NCBI GenBank assembly: GCA_009777175.1
Contig: WRMI01000016.1
Location: 1-51,414 of the forward strand
DNA length: 51,414 bases
Source of the DNA: Marinilabiliaceae bacterium
GTDB taxonomy: Bacteria; Bacteroidota; Bacteroidia; Bacteroidales; Marinilabiliaceae
Direction: 5' to 3'
Shown piece after piece: positions 9,701-18,707 of this stretch (position 1 is its first letter; each line of letters opens with the position of its first letter). The position numbers were made by a program, and so were the translations under genes. The notes below the pieces were generated by a model, which was not told where the DNA came from, ran no database searches, and worked only from the letters and a program-made list of their open reading frames with translations.

Positions 9701-10156
9701 GCTACAATTAATAATTTTTCAGCGGATGATATTCGAAAATTAGAAAATGAAAAAAGCATATATATAAGGAAAGAAGACCAAAATATTGAAATCTCTTTGG
9801 AAGACGTTGAAATTACAAGCGAAGACATACCCGGTATGTTAGCCTCCAACGAAGGCAAACTAACTGTGGCATTGGACGTTACAATAACAGAAGATTTAAA
9901 AGAAGAAGGAATTGCGCGCGAATTAATAAACAAAATTCAAAATTTGAGAAAAGATTCAGGACTCGATGTTGTTGATAAAATAAGGCTCAAAATTACACGG
10001 CACAATGCAACTAATAGTGCCATCGAAAAACATAAAGAATATATTTGCTCACAAACACTTACAAGTGAACTTTTGCTTGTCGATAAAATTGACAATGGTT
10101 TAGAAATAGAATTTGATGAAAATATTTCCATTTTTATAGCAATAGAAAAAATTTGA
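6725..10156 (+). CDS. ileS: Isoleucine--tRNA ligase, eukaryote-like (type 2)
   Basis: At 1143 residues this is a full-length class I synthetase that charges tRNA-Ile. The HIGH-type motif appears as PGIHHV at 56-61 after PPSANGM, the form seen in type 2 IleRS, and the KMSKS loop is KMSKR at 691-695. Between them lies the CP1 editing insertion (TTTPWTLPSNTALAVG is its typical entry), and a long C-terminal helical anticodon-binding region follows. Type 2 IleRS enzymes are generally little affected by mupirocin, so reduced sensitivity would be expected. It is followed after 25 bases by the DksA-like gene and lspA, a common Bacteroidota order. Confidence 0.97.
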   Translation: MSKKFPIYKELDLYRINKEVLNEWERNETFGTSLTLRQNSPTFVFYEGPPSANGMPGIHHVISRTIKDVICRYKTQQGYLVNRKAGWDTHGLPVELSVEKSLSITKEDIGKKISIADYNKECRKDVMKYTDIWEELTKIMGYWLNLNDPYITYKSKYIETLWWMLKQLYNKGLLYKGYTIQPYSPGAGTGLSTHELNQPGCYKDVKDTACVAQFKIIKNEKSQDLYINKESEIFFLAWTTTPWTLPSNTALAVGNKIEYVQIKTYNQYTYQPITVILAKNLYRNFFPEKNENLDFEAYNPGDKNIPYKVLNNFTGSELEGIEYEQLIPWVKPDGDAFRVITGDFVTTEDGTGIVHIAPTFGSDDDRVAKISGIVPILLTDKDGKKQPMVDKLGKFYLMEDLSPKFIENFVNTHQYKEYSGRFVKNEYDSNLLNSDQSLDIDICVMLKKENKAFKVEKHIHNYPHCWRTDKPVLYYPLDSWFIRTTALRDRMLELNETINWKPESTGTGRFAKWLENLVDWNLSRSRFWGTPLPIWRSEDGKYEKCIGSIKELINEINKSIEAGIMKNNPYQNFKIGDISDDNYENIDLHRPFVDQIILVSDIGTPLFREPDLIDVWFDSGAMPYAQFHYPFENKDSIDNGDLFPADFIAEGVDQTRGWFFTLHALATMISDSVAFKNIISNGLVLDKSGNKMSKRLGNAVEPFIVIEEFGSDALRWYMMTNSQPWDNLKFDKAGVDEVKRKFFGTLYNTYSFFALYANVDGFDCSQPQIPIFERCEIDQWIISLLNTLIKEVTSAYENYEITRAGRLIQNFVSENLSNWYVRLNRKRFWGGTFDNDKLSAYQTLHQCLLTVASLAAPIAPFFMDRLFSDLNIYNKESFKSVHHDIMPKHTEEYINSELELQMEYAQKISSMVLSLRRKIAIKVRQPLQKIMLPILDENFKQQIDAVKNLILTEVNVKELQYVTDDSGILTKKIKPNFKTLGPKYGKIMKEIAATINNFSADDIRKLENEKSIYIRKEDQNIEISLEDVEITSEDIPGMLASNEGKLTVALDVTITEDLKEEGIARELINKIQNLRKDSGLDVVDKIRLKITRHNATNSAIEKHKEYICSQTLTSELLLVDKIDNGLEIEFDENISIFIAIEKI

Positions 10157-10181
10157 TAACCATATAAAATATTACTATTTC

Positions 10182-10571
10182 ATGACAGAAATTACCAAAT
10201 ACAGCGATGAGGAGTTGCAGGAGTTTAAAGAACTCATCCTTGCAAAATTAGAGAAGGCAAAAAGTGATTACGACCTGCTCAAAAACTCAATTACACACGA
10301 AGATGGAAACGATATACAAGACACTTCTCCTAATTACAAAGTATTAGAAGAAGGAGCGTCGGTGCTATCCAAAGAAGAAGCTGGAAAATTAGCACAGCGC
10401 CAGCAAAAATTTATTTTGCATTTACAAGCGGCATTACAACGCATCGAAAACAATACTTATGGTATTTGCCGTGAAACAGGAAAACTTATTCCCAAAGAAC
10501 GATTAAGGGCAGTACCACACGCTACTTTGTGCATTGATGCAAAAAACAGCCTAAATAAAAAAAATGAGTAA
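10182..10571 (+). CDS. TraR/DksA family regulator with half of the zinc ligands missing
   Basis: The 129-residue protein has an N-terminal coiled coil (about 8-40 and 64-90) and a C-terminal DksA/TraR finger. Canonical members bind zinc through two CxxC pairs; here the pairs read C96-R-E-T99 and C117-I-D-A120, so only two of four cysteines remain, while the KLIPKERLRAVPHATLC frame is kept. DksA-type proteins enter the RNA polymerase secondary channel and modulate rRNA and amino acid promoters with ppGpp. Loss of some cysteines is usual in Bacteroidota members, as I recall, and a zinc-free fold is likely. The gene overlaps lspA by 8 bases, which suggests translational coupling. Confidence 0.88.
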   Translation: MTEITKYSDEELQEFKELILAKLEKAKSDYDLLKNSITHEDGNDIQDTSPNYKVLEEGASVLSKEEAGKLAQRQQKFILHLQAALQRIENNTYGICRETGKLIPKERLRAVPHATLCIDAKNSLNKKNE

Positions 10572-11211
10572 AATCCTTAAATCGATTTTAATCATCGTTA
10601 GTTTACTTTGCATTGACCAAATATTAAAAATTTGGATTAAAACTAATATGATGCTCGGCGAAGAATACCGAGTTTTCGATTGGTTTATAATTCATTTTGT
10701 GGAAAATCCGGGGATGGCGTTCGGTTGGAAATTTGGCGGAAAAGCAGGAAAACTTTTTCTAAGCATTTTCAGAATTTTGGCAGTATTTGGAATTGGATGG
10801 TACCTTTTTAAAATCTCAAAAAAAGAAGATACTAAAATAGGACTCCTCATCTGCATTAGCCTTATATTTACGGGTGCTCTCGGCAATATCATTGATAGCA
10901 CTTTTTACGGTTTACTCTTTGATACAGGAACAACATACAACCCCGAACTTGGTGGATATATGGGCTATTCAGGAATATCGCAGTTTTCAACAGACGGATA
11001 TGCATCATTTATGCAAGGGTGCGTGGTCGACATGTTCTATTTCCCTATTATTAAAGGCAGATTCCCCGATTGGGTTCCATTTGGATATGGGGGAAATAAT
11101 TTTATATTCTTTCGCCCCGTATTTAACATTGCAGATTCGGCGATTACGATTGGAATAATTTCACTTTTGATATTCCAAAAAAAAATTTTCAAAGAATTTG
11201 AAAAAAAATAA
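10564..11211 (+). CDS. lspA: Lipoprotein signal peptidase II
   Basis: This 215-residue integral membrane aspartyl protease cleaves signal peptides of prolipoproteins at the lipobox. The catalytic aspartates are seen at D156 (GCVVDMFYF) and D191 (FNIADSAI), and the conserved ENPGMAFGW is at 47-55. Four transmembrane helices are apparent (about 5-23, 65-83, 92-112 and 190-205). An extra loop of about 35 residues (115-150) makes it longer than the roughly 165-residue E. coli enzyme, as is common in this phylum. Several lipoproteins in this window (3450, 14752, 16406, 17352, 31088) would be its substrates. Confidence 0.95.
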   Translation: MSKILKSILIIVSLLCIDQILKIWIKTNMMLGEEYRVFDWFIIHFVENPGMAFGWKFGGKAGKLFLSIFRILAVFGIGWYLFKISKKEDTKIGLLICISLIFTGALGNIIDSTFYGLLFDTGTTYNPELGGYMGYSGISQFSTDGYASFMQGCVVDMFYFPIIKGRFPDWVPFGYGGNNFIFFRPVFNIADSAITIGIISLLIFQKKIFKEFEKK

Positions 11212-11395
11212 AAAAAAATATTTTTTGTTGAAATGTCTAATAGTTTAATTATAAGCAATATACGATTTAATAAAAATTTTTATAAAAAAAAAATTAAAAA
11301 AAAATTAAAAAATTAACATTTTTTATTTGGAAATTAAAAAAACAATTATTTTCTTTGCAAAAAATTTTAATACAAAAAAAATTATTGAAATAAAT

Positions 11396-14300
11396 ATGAA
11401 ATTTAAAGTTTTACTATTTTTAATGTTTTTGTCTATGGGGGTCTTATCCGCACAGACAAGAACCATCAAAGGGTCCGTTAAAGAAGAAAACGGCGAGCCT
11501 ATAATTGGAGCCAATGTATTGGTAAAAGGTACGACAATAGGGACTGCCACAGATATAGATGGTAATTTCACGTTGAACATACCTGCTGATGCCAGAATAT
11601 TGGTATTTAAATCACTCGGATTTGAGACAAAAGAGTATCAAGCCCGAGAAGTAATGAACGTAACACTTGCCTCCGACTCAAAACAGTTGGATGAAGTAGT
11701 TGTTACCGGAATGGTACGTATGGATAAACGATTATTTACAGGTGCCACCGACCGCATCGATGCAGATAAAGCACGATTAGATGGTGTCGCCGATGTGAGC
11801 CGCGCATTAGAAGGACGTTCCGCAGGAGTTTCTGTTCAAAACGTTTCAGGAACATTCGGAACAGCACCTAAAATTAGAGTGCGCGGAGCTACCTCCATCT
11901 ATGGAAGTTCAAGACCCCTCTGGGTTGTTGATGGCGTTATTTTAGAAGATGCAGTAGAAATCTCGGCAGACCAGCTATCATCAGGAGATGCTACTACACT
12001 TATTTCATCGGCAATCGCTGGACTAAATGCGGATGATGTTGAGAGTTTTCAGATTTTAAAAGACGGCTCTGCAACATCTATATATGGTGCAAGAGCAATG
12101 GCAGGTGTTGTGGTTATTACTACAAAGAAAGGAAAAGCAGGTTATAACCGGATCAATTATACAGGTGAGTTTACCACAAGGCTTAAACCAAATTATAATG
12201 AATTTAACATTACGAATTCTCAAGAACAGATGGGGATTTATAAAGAAATGGAACAAAAAGGATGGTTAGAATTTGAACATCTAGTAAACAATACAAGTTC
12301 CGGAATTTATGGAGCAATGTATAGAGCGATAAATTATTATGATCCCAATACAGGATTATTTGGAATGGAAAATACTGAAGCGGCAAAGAACGCATATCTA
12401 AGAGAAGCAGAAATGAGAAATACCGATTGGTTTGATTTATTATTTAGAAACACTATTATGCAAAATCATGCGGTAAGTATTACTGGTGGCACAGAAAAAG
12501 CACGTTTTTATTCTTCAGTTTCTGTAATGCTAGATCCAGGTTGGACTGAAGCAAATTCTGTCCAACGATTTACTGCAAATTCTAATGCTTCTTTCGACAT
12601 TTCCAAGAAAATAACTTTATCTTTATTATCAAATGCATCTTACAGAAAACAGCAGGCACCCGGAACATTAGGACGCGAAACTGATGTTGTTAGTGGAGAA
12701 GTGAAACGAAGTTTCGATATAAACCCGTTTAGTTTTGCATTGAACACATCAAGAACGCTTGACCCGGATGGGAGATATATTAGAAATTATGCAGAATTTA
12801 ATATTTTTGAAGAATTGAAAAATAATTACATTGATTCGGAAATTGCAGATATGAAATTCCAGGGAGAATTGGGTTGGAAACTTTTTAAAGGTTTAGAAGT
12901 TAATGGTTTAGCAGCAGTGAGATATCAAAAAATATCTCAAGAACATTTTGTTACAGAACGTTCAAATCAAGCAAGAGCATACAGAGCGGGAATTGATCCA
13001 GAAAATGCAACTATTAGAGACGCAAACCCATATCTTTATACTGATCCTTATGATAATAATGCATTACCAGAAACAATTTTACCAAAAGGTGGTATATATT
13101 TTCGCTCAGACCGTTCTATTGTGCAGGCAGATTTTAGAGGCTCAGGCAATTATAACACTTCTTTTGGAGAAGAGGATCAGCATATAATACAACTTTTTGC
13201 AGGTGCTGAGTCTAATATCACTGATAGAAGCTTCACCCGTTTTGAGGGTTGGGGCTGGAACGAGGGAACACCACCACTATTAAATCCGAAAGCGTTTGAA
13301 CAACAAGTAATTGAAAATCATCTATATTTTTCTAATTCATGGACTTGGGGAAGAAGTTTTGCAACTTTTGCTATGGCAACTTATTCATACAAAAGCAGAT
13401 ATATTATAAATTTGACGGGTAGATATGAAGGTACTAACAGATTAGGTAAATCGCGTCAATCACGATGGTTGCCAACTTATAATATTTCAGGTGCCTGGAA
13501 TTTGCATGAAGAGTATTGGTTTTTTAGAACACCCGACCAAATGCTTTCACATCTTACATTTAAAGTTTCCTATTCACTTACAGGAGATAGAGGCCCTGGG
13601 GATGTTTCCAATGCTGAACCAATTTTTAGAGCACATACTCCCTGGCGACCATTAGTTGAACTGTATGAAGTAGGGATTGAATTGGAATTTTTAGGAAACT
13701 CAGAATTAACTTATGAAAAAAAGCATGAATTAAATATCGGTACTGAAGTTGGATTTTTGAAAAACAGAATTAATTTAATTATGGATGTTTATAAACGTGA
13801 TAATTTTGATTTAATAGGTTACACATATACACAGGGTGCAGGGGGTTTTACTGGAAAATGGGCAAACGTTGCTGATATGGAATCTTATGGATTTGAGGCA
13901 ACACTTTCTACACAAAATATTGTTACTCCTTCATTTACTTGGACAACCGACTATACATTTTCTTTGGCAAAAAACAAAATAACAAGACTTGCCACCCGTT
14001 CTCAAGTAATAAATTTGATTACCGGTAATGGATATGCTTTAGAAGGTTATCCTGTTAGAGCATTATTCTCAATGAATTTTCAAGGTTTAAATGACGAAGG
14101 ATTACCAACTTTTATAAATGAAAAAAATGAGCCTACCGTTGCAGATATTTGGTTTCAAGATTCGCAAAATCGTAAACACTTAGTTTATGAAGGTCCAACA
14201 GACCCGACAATTACAGGCGGACTCGGTAATATATTTAAATACAAAAATTTTAGGTTAAATACATTTATTACCTATTCTTTTGGGAATAAAGTACGATTAG

Positions 14301-14731
14301 ATCCAGTGTTCCGTGCCATTTATTCCGATAATACTGCTCTTCCAAAAGAGTTTAAAAATCGTTGGGTTGTACCCGGTGATGAAGCATTTACAGATATACC
14401 CGTAATAGCAAGTCGCCGTCAGTATCAAAATTACAGACAAAATTACGAATATTTAAATTATGCATACAATGCATACAATTATTCAACTGTGAGGGCAGCA
14501 GACGGTGGATTTATACGCATGAAAGAAATTTCATTATCTTACGAATTTGGAAAAAATGTGGTAGATGCAATGGGAATTGGAAACTTAGAGCTGAGGTTTC
14601 AAGCTTTGAACTTATTTTTGATTTATGCAGATAAAAAATTAAATGGGCAAGACCCAGAATTTATGCAAAGTGGTGGTGTTGCTATGCCAATGCCTAAACA
14701 ATTTACTTTTACAATAAAATTAGGAATATAA
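11396..14731 (+). CDS. SusC/RagA family TonB-dependent outer membrane receptor
   Basis: Starting at the ATG at 11396 gives 1111 residues beginning with a signal peptide (MKFKVLLFLMFLSMGVLSAQ); the longer reading frame upstream starts at a weak TTG and would bury it. A carboxypeptidase-regulatory-like domain follows (IKGSVKEENGEPIIGANV), then the TonB-box-like LDEVVVTGM, the plug with RVRGATSIYGSSRPLWVVDG, and VESFQILKDGSATSIYGARA. The rest is a 22-strand-type barrel ending in a C-terminal Ile, as outer membrane barrels require. SusC proteins form the channel below a SusD lid and take up oligomers with TonB energy. It leads a five-gene co-directional block. The ligand is unknown; the metallohydrolase downstream hints at a peptide-containing substrate. 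Confidence 0.96.
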   Translation: MKFKVLLFLMFLSMGVLSAQTRTIKGSVKEENGEPIIGANVLVKGTTIGTATDIDGNFTLNIPADARILVFKSLGFETKEYQAREVMNVTLASDSKQLDEVVVTGMVRMDKRLFTGATDRIDADKARLDGVADVSRALEGRSAGVSVQNVSGTFGTAPKIRVRGATSIYGSSRPLWVVDGVILEDAVEISADQLSSGDATTLISSAIAGLNADDVESFQILKDGSATSIYGARAMAGVVVITTKKGKAGYNRINYTGEFTTRLKPNYNEFNITNSQEQMGIYKEMEQKGWLEFEHLVNNTSSGIYGAMYRAINYYDPNTGLFGMENTEAAKNAYLREAEMRNTDWFDLLFRNTIMQNHAVSITGGTEKARFYSSVSVMLDPGWTEANSVQRFTANSNASFDISKKITLSLLSNASYRKQQAPGTLGRETDVVSGEVKRSFDINPFSFALNTSRTLDPDGRYIRNYAEFNIFEELKNNYIDSEIADMKFQGELGWKLFKGLEVNGLAAVRYQKISQEHFVTERSNQARAYRAGIDPENATIRDANPYLYTDPYDNNALPETILPKGGIYFRSDRSIVQADFRGSGNYNTSFGEEDQHIIQLFAGAESNITDRSFTRFEGWGWNEGTPPLLNPKAFEQQVIENHLYFSNSWTWGRSFATFAMATYSYKSRYIINLTGRYEGTNRLGKSRQSRWLPTYNISGAWNLHEEYWFFRTPDQMLSHLTFKVSYSLTGDRGPGDVSNAEPIFRAHTPWRPLVELYEVGIELEFLGNSELTYEKKHELNIGTEVGFLKNRINLIMDVYKRDNFDLIGYTYTQGAGGFTGKWANVADMESYGFEATLSTQNIVTPSFTWTTDYTFSLAKNKITRLATRSQVINLITGNGYALEGYPVRALFSMNFQGLNDEGLPTFINEKNEPTVADIWFQDSQNRKHLVYEGPTDPTITGGLGNIFKYKNFRLNTFITYSFGNKVRLDPVFRAIYSDNTALPKEFKNRWVVPGDEAFTDIPVIASRRQYQNYRQNYEYLNYAYNAYNYSTVRAADGGFIRMKEISLSYEFGKNVVDAMGIGNLELRFQALNLFLIYADKKLNGQDPEFMQSGGVAMPMPKQFTFTIKLGI

Positions 14732-14751
14732 TTAAATAAGGAGAAAATAAT

Positions 14752-16386
14752 ATGAAAAAATTTTTTTTATTTTTAGGAATTTCGTTAATAACTTTTTGTT
14801 CGTGTGACGATTTTTTGAGTCACACACCCGACCAAAGGATGGAATTAAGAAGTCCACGAGATATTTCAGAACTCTTGGTTAGTGCTTATAGTAATTGTAG
14901 CTATGCAATACTTGGAGAATTAATGAGCGATAATATGATAGATAATACATCACCGAAACTAGATGACGGAACGTATTATAATTTGGGCGCTTACGACCGA
15001 ATGCATGACGAAATGTTTGCATGGGAGCATGTTCTGACAACCTCATTTTATGATAGTGTGGATCGACTTTGGGAGCAATGTTATTATGCGATTGCAGTCT
15101 GTAATCATGCTCTTGAAGCAATTGATAGATTACTAGCTGAAGACAGTACTCTTGATTTAAGCTCTCAAAAAGGTGAGGCTTACATATCAAGAGCATACCA
15201 TCATTTTATTTTGGTGAACATATTTTCGATGGCTTACAAAGATGACTCACAAGTAGATATGGGAATACCATACGTTACTGAACCTGAAAAAATTGTTCAA
15301 GTAAAATATGAAAGAAGTACAGTACCTGACGTTTACCAAAAAATTGAAAAAGACATCGAAGCTGGCATTAATTTAATTAGTGATGCCCATTATCTTATAC
15401 CTAAGTATCATTTTAATACCAAGGCAGCTCACGCTTTTGCGGCTCGTTTTTTTCTATTTTATAGAAAATGGGATAAAGTTATTGAACATGCTGATATCGT
15501 ATTAGGAAATAATCCTATTTTTAGAGATTGGAGAGCTTCTTTACCAACACAAGAATCACATGGATTATGGTTTATTAATGAAAAGTCTCCAAACAATTTA
15601 TTGATGTTTCCATGCTACTCCTTGTTATATAGAATTTTTGGAGATAGATACGGCTGCTCAAGAGATGCTTATTCTGGTTCACTCGGTGCCCAAGGCGGAG
15701 GACCTACAGGAAGTTTAACACAATGTTTTAATGGTAAATTATTTTATCGTGGACAACAAGATTATGGCTCTTTCTTTATGGGAGCGGGAAGAGAATTTTT
15801 TGAATATTCCGATAAAGTTGCCGGAATAGGATATCCCCATACTGTTAGAGTTGAATTTTCAAACGAAGAAACTCTATTGTGCCGTGCCGAAGCAAAAATT
15901 TATTCTGAAAAGTATACCCTTGACGATGTTTTGGAAGATTTTAGTTTATATGAAACTTCAAGAAATCCAAGAGACATAATTGTAACCGAAAATCTTTTAG
16001 ATAGTTATTTTGTTACTGTTACTGAAATTTCACAAGATTTTCCAACTTTAAAGAATGTGTATGGTGAAAGATATAAAGAGTTGAATACAGAAAAGATGTC
16101 ACCTTCTTGGGTTGTTAAAGATGACATCTTAAACTATGTACGTTGTGTTTTACTTTACAGGCGGGTTGAGACCATTCATAACGGCATGCGTTTTTTTGAT
16201 ATCAAGCGTTACGGCATCGAAATAACACATCATATAGGAAAAGATAGAGTTGAACATTTGACATGGAACGACCCACGAAGAGCTGTGCAGATTCCTGCCG
16301 ATGTTATCGCAGCCGGATTAGACAAAAATCCGAGGGAGCCTGAAACTAAGACAATTACTTACAAACAAGATATACAAATAAAATAA
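14752..16386 (+). CDS. SusD/RagB family nutrient-binding outer membrane lipoprotein
   Basis: The 544-residue protein begins with a lipoprotein signal (LITFCSC, probable lipidated Cys18) and then CDDFLSHTPDQRMEL, the standard SusD opening in which residues just after the Cys precede a P-x-Q pattern. The body is helical with TPR-like units (SRAYHHFILVNIFSMAYKD, DIEAGINLI, AAHAFAARFFLFYRKWDKVI) and ends with the usual RVETIHNGMRFFDIKRYG and DPRRAVQIP motifs. It forms the surface lid over the SusC barrel and binds the substrate. It starts 20 bases after susC with a clear AAGGAG upstream, unusual for this genome. Confidence 0.95.
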   Translation: MKKFFLFLGISLITFCSCDDFLSHTPDQRMELRSPRDISELLVSAYSNCSYAILGELMSDNMIDNTSPKLDDGTYYNLGAYDRMHDEMFAWEHVLTTSFYDSVDRLWEQCYYAIAVCNHALEAIDRLLAEDSTLDLSSQKGEAYISRAYHHFILVNIFSMAYKDDSQVDMGIPYVTEPEKIVQVKYERSTVPDVYQKIEKDIEAGINLISDAHYLIPKYHFNTKAAHAFAARFFLFYRKWDKVIEHADIVLGNNPIFRDWRASLPTQESHGLWFINEKSPNNLLMFPCYSLLYRIFGDRYGCSRDAYSGSLGAQGGGPTGSLTQCFNGKLFYRGQQDYGSFFMGAGREFFEYSDKVAGIGYPHTVRVEFSNEETLLCRAEAKIYSEKYTLDDVLEDFSLYETSRNPRDIIVTENLLDSYFVTVTEISQDFPTLKNVYGERYKELNTEKMSPSWVVKDDILNYVRCVLLYRRVETIHNGMRFFDIKRYGIEITHHIGKDRVEHLTWNDPRRAVQIPADVIAAGLDKNPREPETKTITYKQDIQIK

Positions 16387-16405
16387 TTTTTAAATTTTAT
16401 CAAAT

Positions 16406-17344
16406 ATGAATATGAAAATAAATAGATTTATTGTAATTACCCTGATAGTTGCGTGTTTATTCGTTTCATGCAGGGAAGATGAGTTAGGTGAATCAATTTT
16501 TGATACCGAAGTACCTGAATTAAATGAAGACTTTTTTACATATAATTTAGACTACTTTTTGGTAGAAAATTTTCGTAAACCTTACAATATGCATTATATT
16601 TATAAAATGTCGGATGTGGGTTCAAATATGACATATAATGTAATACCCGCAACATTTATAAATTCTAAAAAATTGGCAGTCTTGATAAAATACCTATGGT
16701 ATGATGCTTTTCTCGACGTTGTTGATTCTGCTTTTCTGAAAGAAAATAGTCCTCGGATAATTCACCTCATAGGCAGTGCGCAATATAATCCCAGTAGCGG
16801 GACAGAAGTTTTGGGTTTTGCCGAAGGAGGTGTTAAAGTAACTTTAACAAAAGTGAATGATCTCAATGAAAATGATCAAGAAAATTTAGAACAATATTTT
16901 CATACAATGCATCACGAGTTTGTTCACATTTTATGTCAAAATAAAACATTTCCAAAAGAATTTAATTTAATTTCTTCTGAACATTATATTATTGAATGGC
17001 AAACCCGAACTCGGATTGATGCTGCTTGTTTAGGTTTTATATCTCCTTATGCAGGATCTTCAGTAGCAGAAGATATAGCCGAAACGGTTTCTTGTTATAT
17101 TACGTGGCCTAAATGGTTTTATGACCAAGTTGTTGATGATTGGGCTACATGGGGTGTGGGTCCAACCTGGGACGGAGAGGATGGTAAAGCGATTATTCTA
17201 GAAAAGTTAGAAATTGCAAGAAAGTGGTATAAAGATGTATGGAACATTGATATAGATGAATTACGTGAAGCGGTACATAATAGAAATAACTCCGTGGATT
17301 CAGATTTTGTAACTGATTTATTAATAGAATATGGACTCGAATAA
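16406..17344 (+). CDS. Substrate import-associated zinc metallohydrolase lipoprotein (HExxH)
   Basis: The 312-residue protein has a lipoprotein signal with Cys22 (ACLFVSC) and a zincin motif HEFVH at 170-174, inside HTMHHEFVHIL. A probable third ligand region AEDIAETVSCY lies at 221-231. I recognise it as the lipoprotein family found directly after SusC/SusD pairs and named substrate import-associated zinc metallohydrolase (remembered as TIGR04549). It probably sits on the outer membrane surface and trims the imported substrate, perhaps a peptide. It is 19 bases downstream of susD in the same operon. Confidence 0.88.
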   Translation: MNMKINRFIVITLIVACLFVSCREDELGESIFDTEVPELNEDFFTYNLDYFLVENFRKPYNMHYIYKMSDVGSNMTYNVIPATFINSKKLAVLIKYLWYDAFLDVVDSAFLKENSPRIIHLIGSAQYNPSSGTEVLGFAEGGVKVTLTKVNDLNENDQENLEQYFHTMHHEFVHILCQNKTFPKEFNLISSEHYIIEWQTRTRIDAACLGFISPYAGSSVAEDIAETVSCYITWPKWFYDQVVDDWATWGVGPTWDGEDGKAIILEKLEIARKWYKDVWNIDIDELREAVHNRNNSVDSDFVTDLLIEYGLE

Positions 17345-17351
17345 ATTTTTA

Positions 17352-18677
17352 ATGAATAAAAAGATGAAAAAGAATAAATTTTTAATCGTAATAGGAATAT
17401 TAACAATTATTTTAAATTCCTGTCTTTTTGAAGAAAAAAATTTCTTTGATGAAAGTGCTTCACAACGGATGGATACTTTTATTAAAGGCGCAACGGATGC
17501 GTTAATCAACGCAGAAAATGGATGGTCTTTTGAATATTTTCCGAGAACCGACTCCAAAGGTTATATTTTTGTTATGAAATTCTTAAAAACCACAGAAGTA
17601 AAGATGGCTTTTATTGATATCAGTGGTCAAGTTAGAGCGGATAGTTGCGCTTTTGACGTGATTGAATCTAATGGTCCTTTGTTAACTTTTAATACAAGAG
17701 GTGCAAGAAGTGAACAAGGCTCCTTTCATTGGTTTTCAGCTCCGGATACTTCTAATCCAATAGATGGAAAAGGGCAAGAAGGTGATTATGAATTTAATAT
17801 TATTGAATATAGTAACGATGTAATAAAATTAAAAGGAAAAAAACGTGGCACATATTCTTATTTAAGGAGGATTCCATCAGATAGAACCTGGCAAGAGCAT
17901 TATGATTTAATAAGAGAGATGCAAAACCTTTTGTTTAATGATGCTTCTACACCAGTACTAAGGTTTAAAAATGAAATATTGTTATTTTTAAGCAAAGGAC
18001 CTAGTTCGGTATTTGAGGCACTTCCCAAAGGAGGAGATGAAGTTTTTGATAAATTTAATATTCCTTTTATTCTTACTGATTATGGAATTAGATTAAATCA
18101 ACCATTACTATATGAAGGCATAACAATGCAAAGTTTCGTACTTAATGAAACGAAAGATTTGTTAATTTGCAAGGAAAATGAAGATATTTGGATAACGGAT
18201 CCAGAGCCTGCTGATCATCTGATAACGTCAGGAACTAATTATTTGGCAGAAAAAGATAAAATGGGAGGAAAGTTTTTAATAGCCTTTGAAGCTATGGAAG
18301 CCGAATTCCCAAATTATTTTAGCGGAGGCATTAGATTGAATAGTTTAGGTTTTGGTGGAATCTTTGAAAAGTCTACTGCTGTTTCACTAAGTGCCTCAAC
18401 CAGAGTTGGATTAATTAAAATCCCGATGATGTTTATTGACGAATATACGGTTCAAATTCTAAATTTTAATGGTGACATATTAAATAATGATGATCCTCTT
18501 AATCCTGACATGGATAATAATGCTTGGCTTTTTTATTCAAATGTTATATCAATAAAGGATTTTTTAAGAATTTTACCGGGTACCTATAAAGTTGAATTTA
18601 TGGAACCATTCGAAGTACTAAATATCAAATTTACAGATATTGAAAATCCAGATAATTTTATGTTAATAACCAGATAA
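17352..18677 (+). CDS. DUF4302 family lipoprotein
   Basis: I placed the start at 17352, just after the stop of the previous gene; ATG codons at 17331 and 17364 are also in frame. The 441-residue product has a lipoprotein signal ending IILNSC (Cys24). The mature start (SASQRMDTFIKGATDALINA, then ENGWSFEYFPR) matches the DUF4302 family of Bacteroidetes lipoproteins, which occur downstream of SusC/SusD and metallohydrolase genes. No enzymatic motif is visible; it is probably an accessory substrate-binding lipoprotein. The protein continues with a beta-rich domain to the C-terminus. Confidence 0.85.
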   Translation: MNKKMKKNKFLIVIGILTIILNSCLFEEKNFFDESASQRMDTFIKGATDALINAENGWSFEYFPRTDSKGYIFVMKFLKTTEVKMAFIDISGQVRADSCAFDVIESNGPLLTFNTRGARSEQGSFHWFSAPDTSNPIDGKGQEGDYEFNIIEYSNDVIKLKGKKRGTYSYLRRIPSDRTWQEHYDLIREMQNLLFNDASTPVLRFKNEILLFLSKGPSSVFEALPKGGDEVFDKFNIPFILTDYGIRLNQPLLYEGITMQSFVLNETKDLLICKENEDIWITDPEPADHLITSGTNYLAEKDKMGGKFLIAFEAMEAEFPNYFSGGIRLNSLGFGGIFEKSTAVSLSASTRVGLIKIPMMFIDEYTVQILNFNGDILNNDDPLNPDMDNNAWLFYSNVISIKDFLRILPGTYKVEFMEPFEVLNIKFTDIENPDNFMLITR

Positions 18678-18707
18678 TTTTAATTGTTTAATCTAATATA
18701 TTTATTT

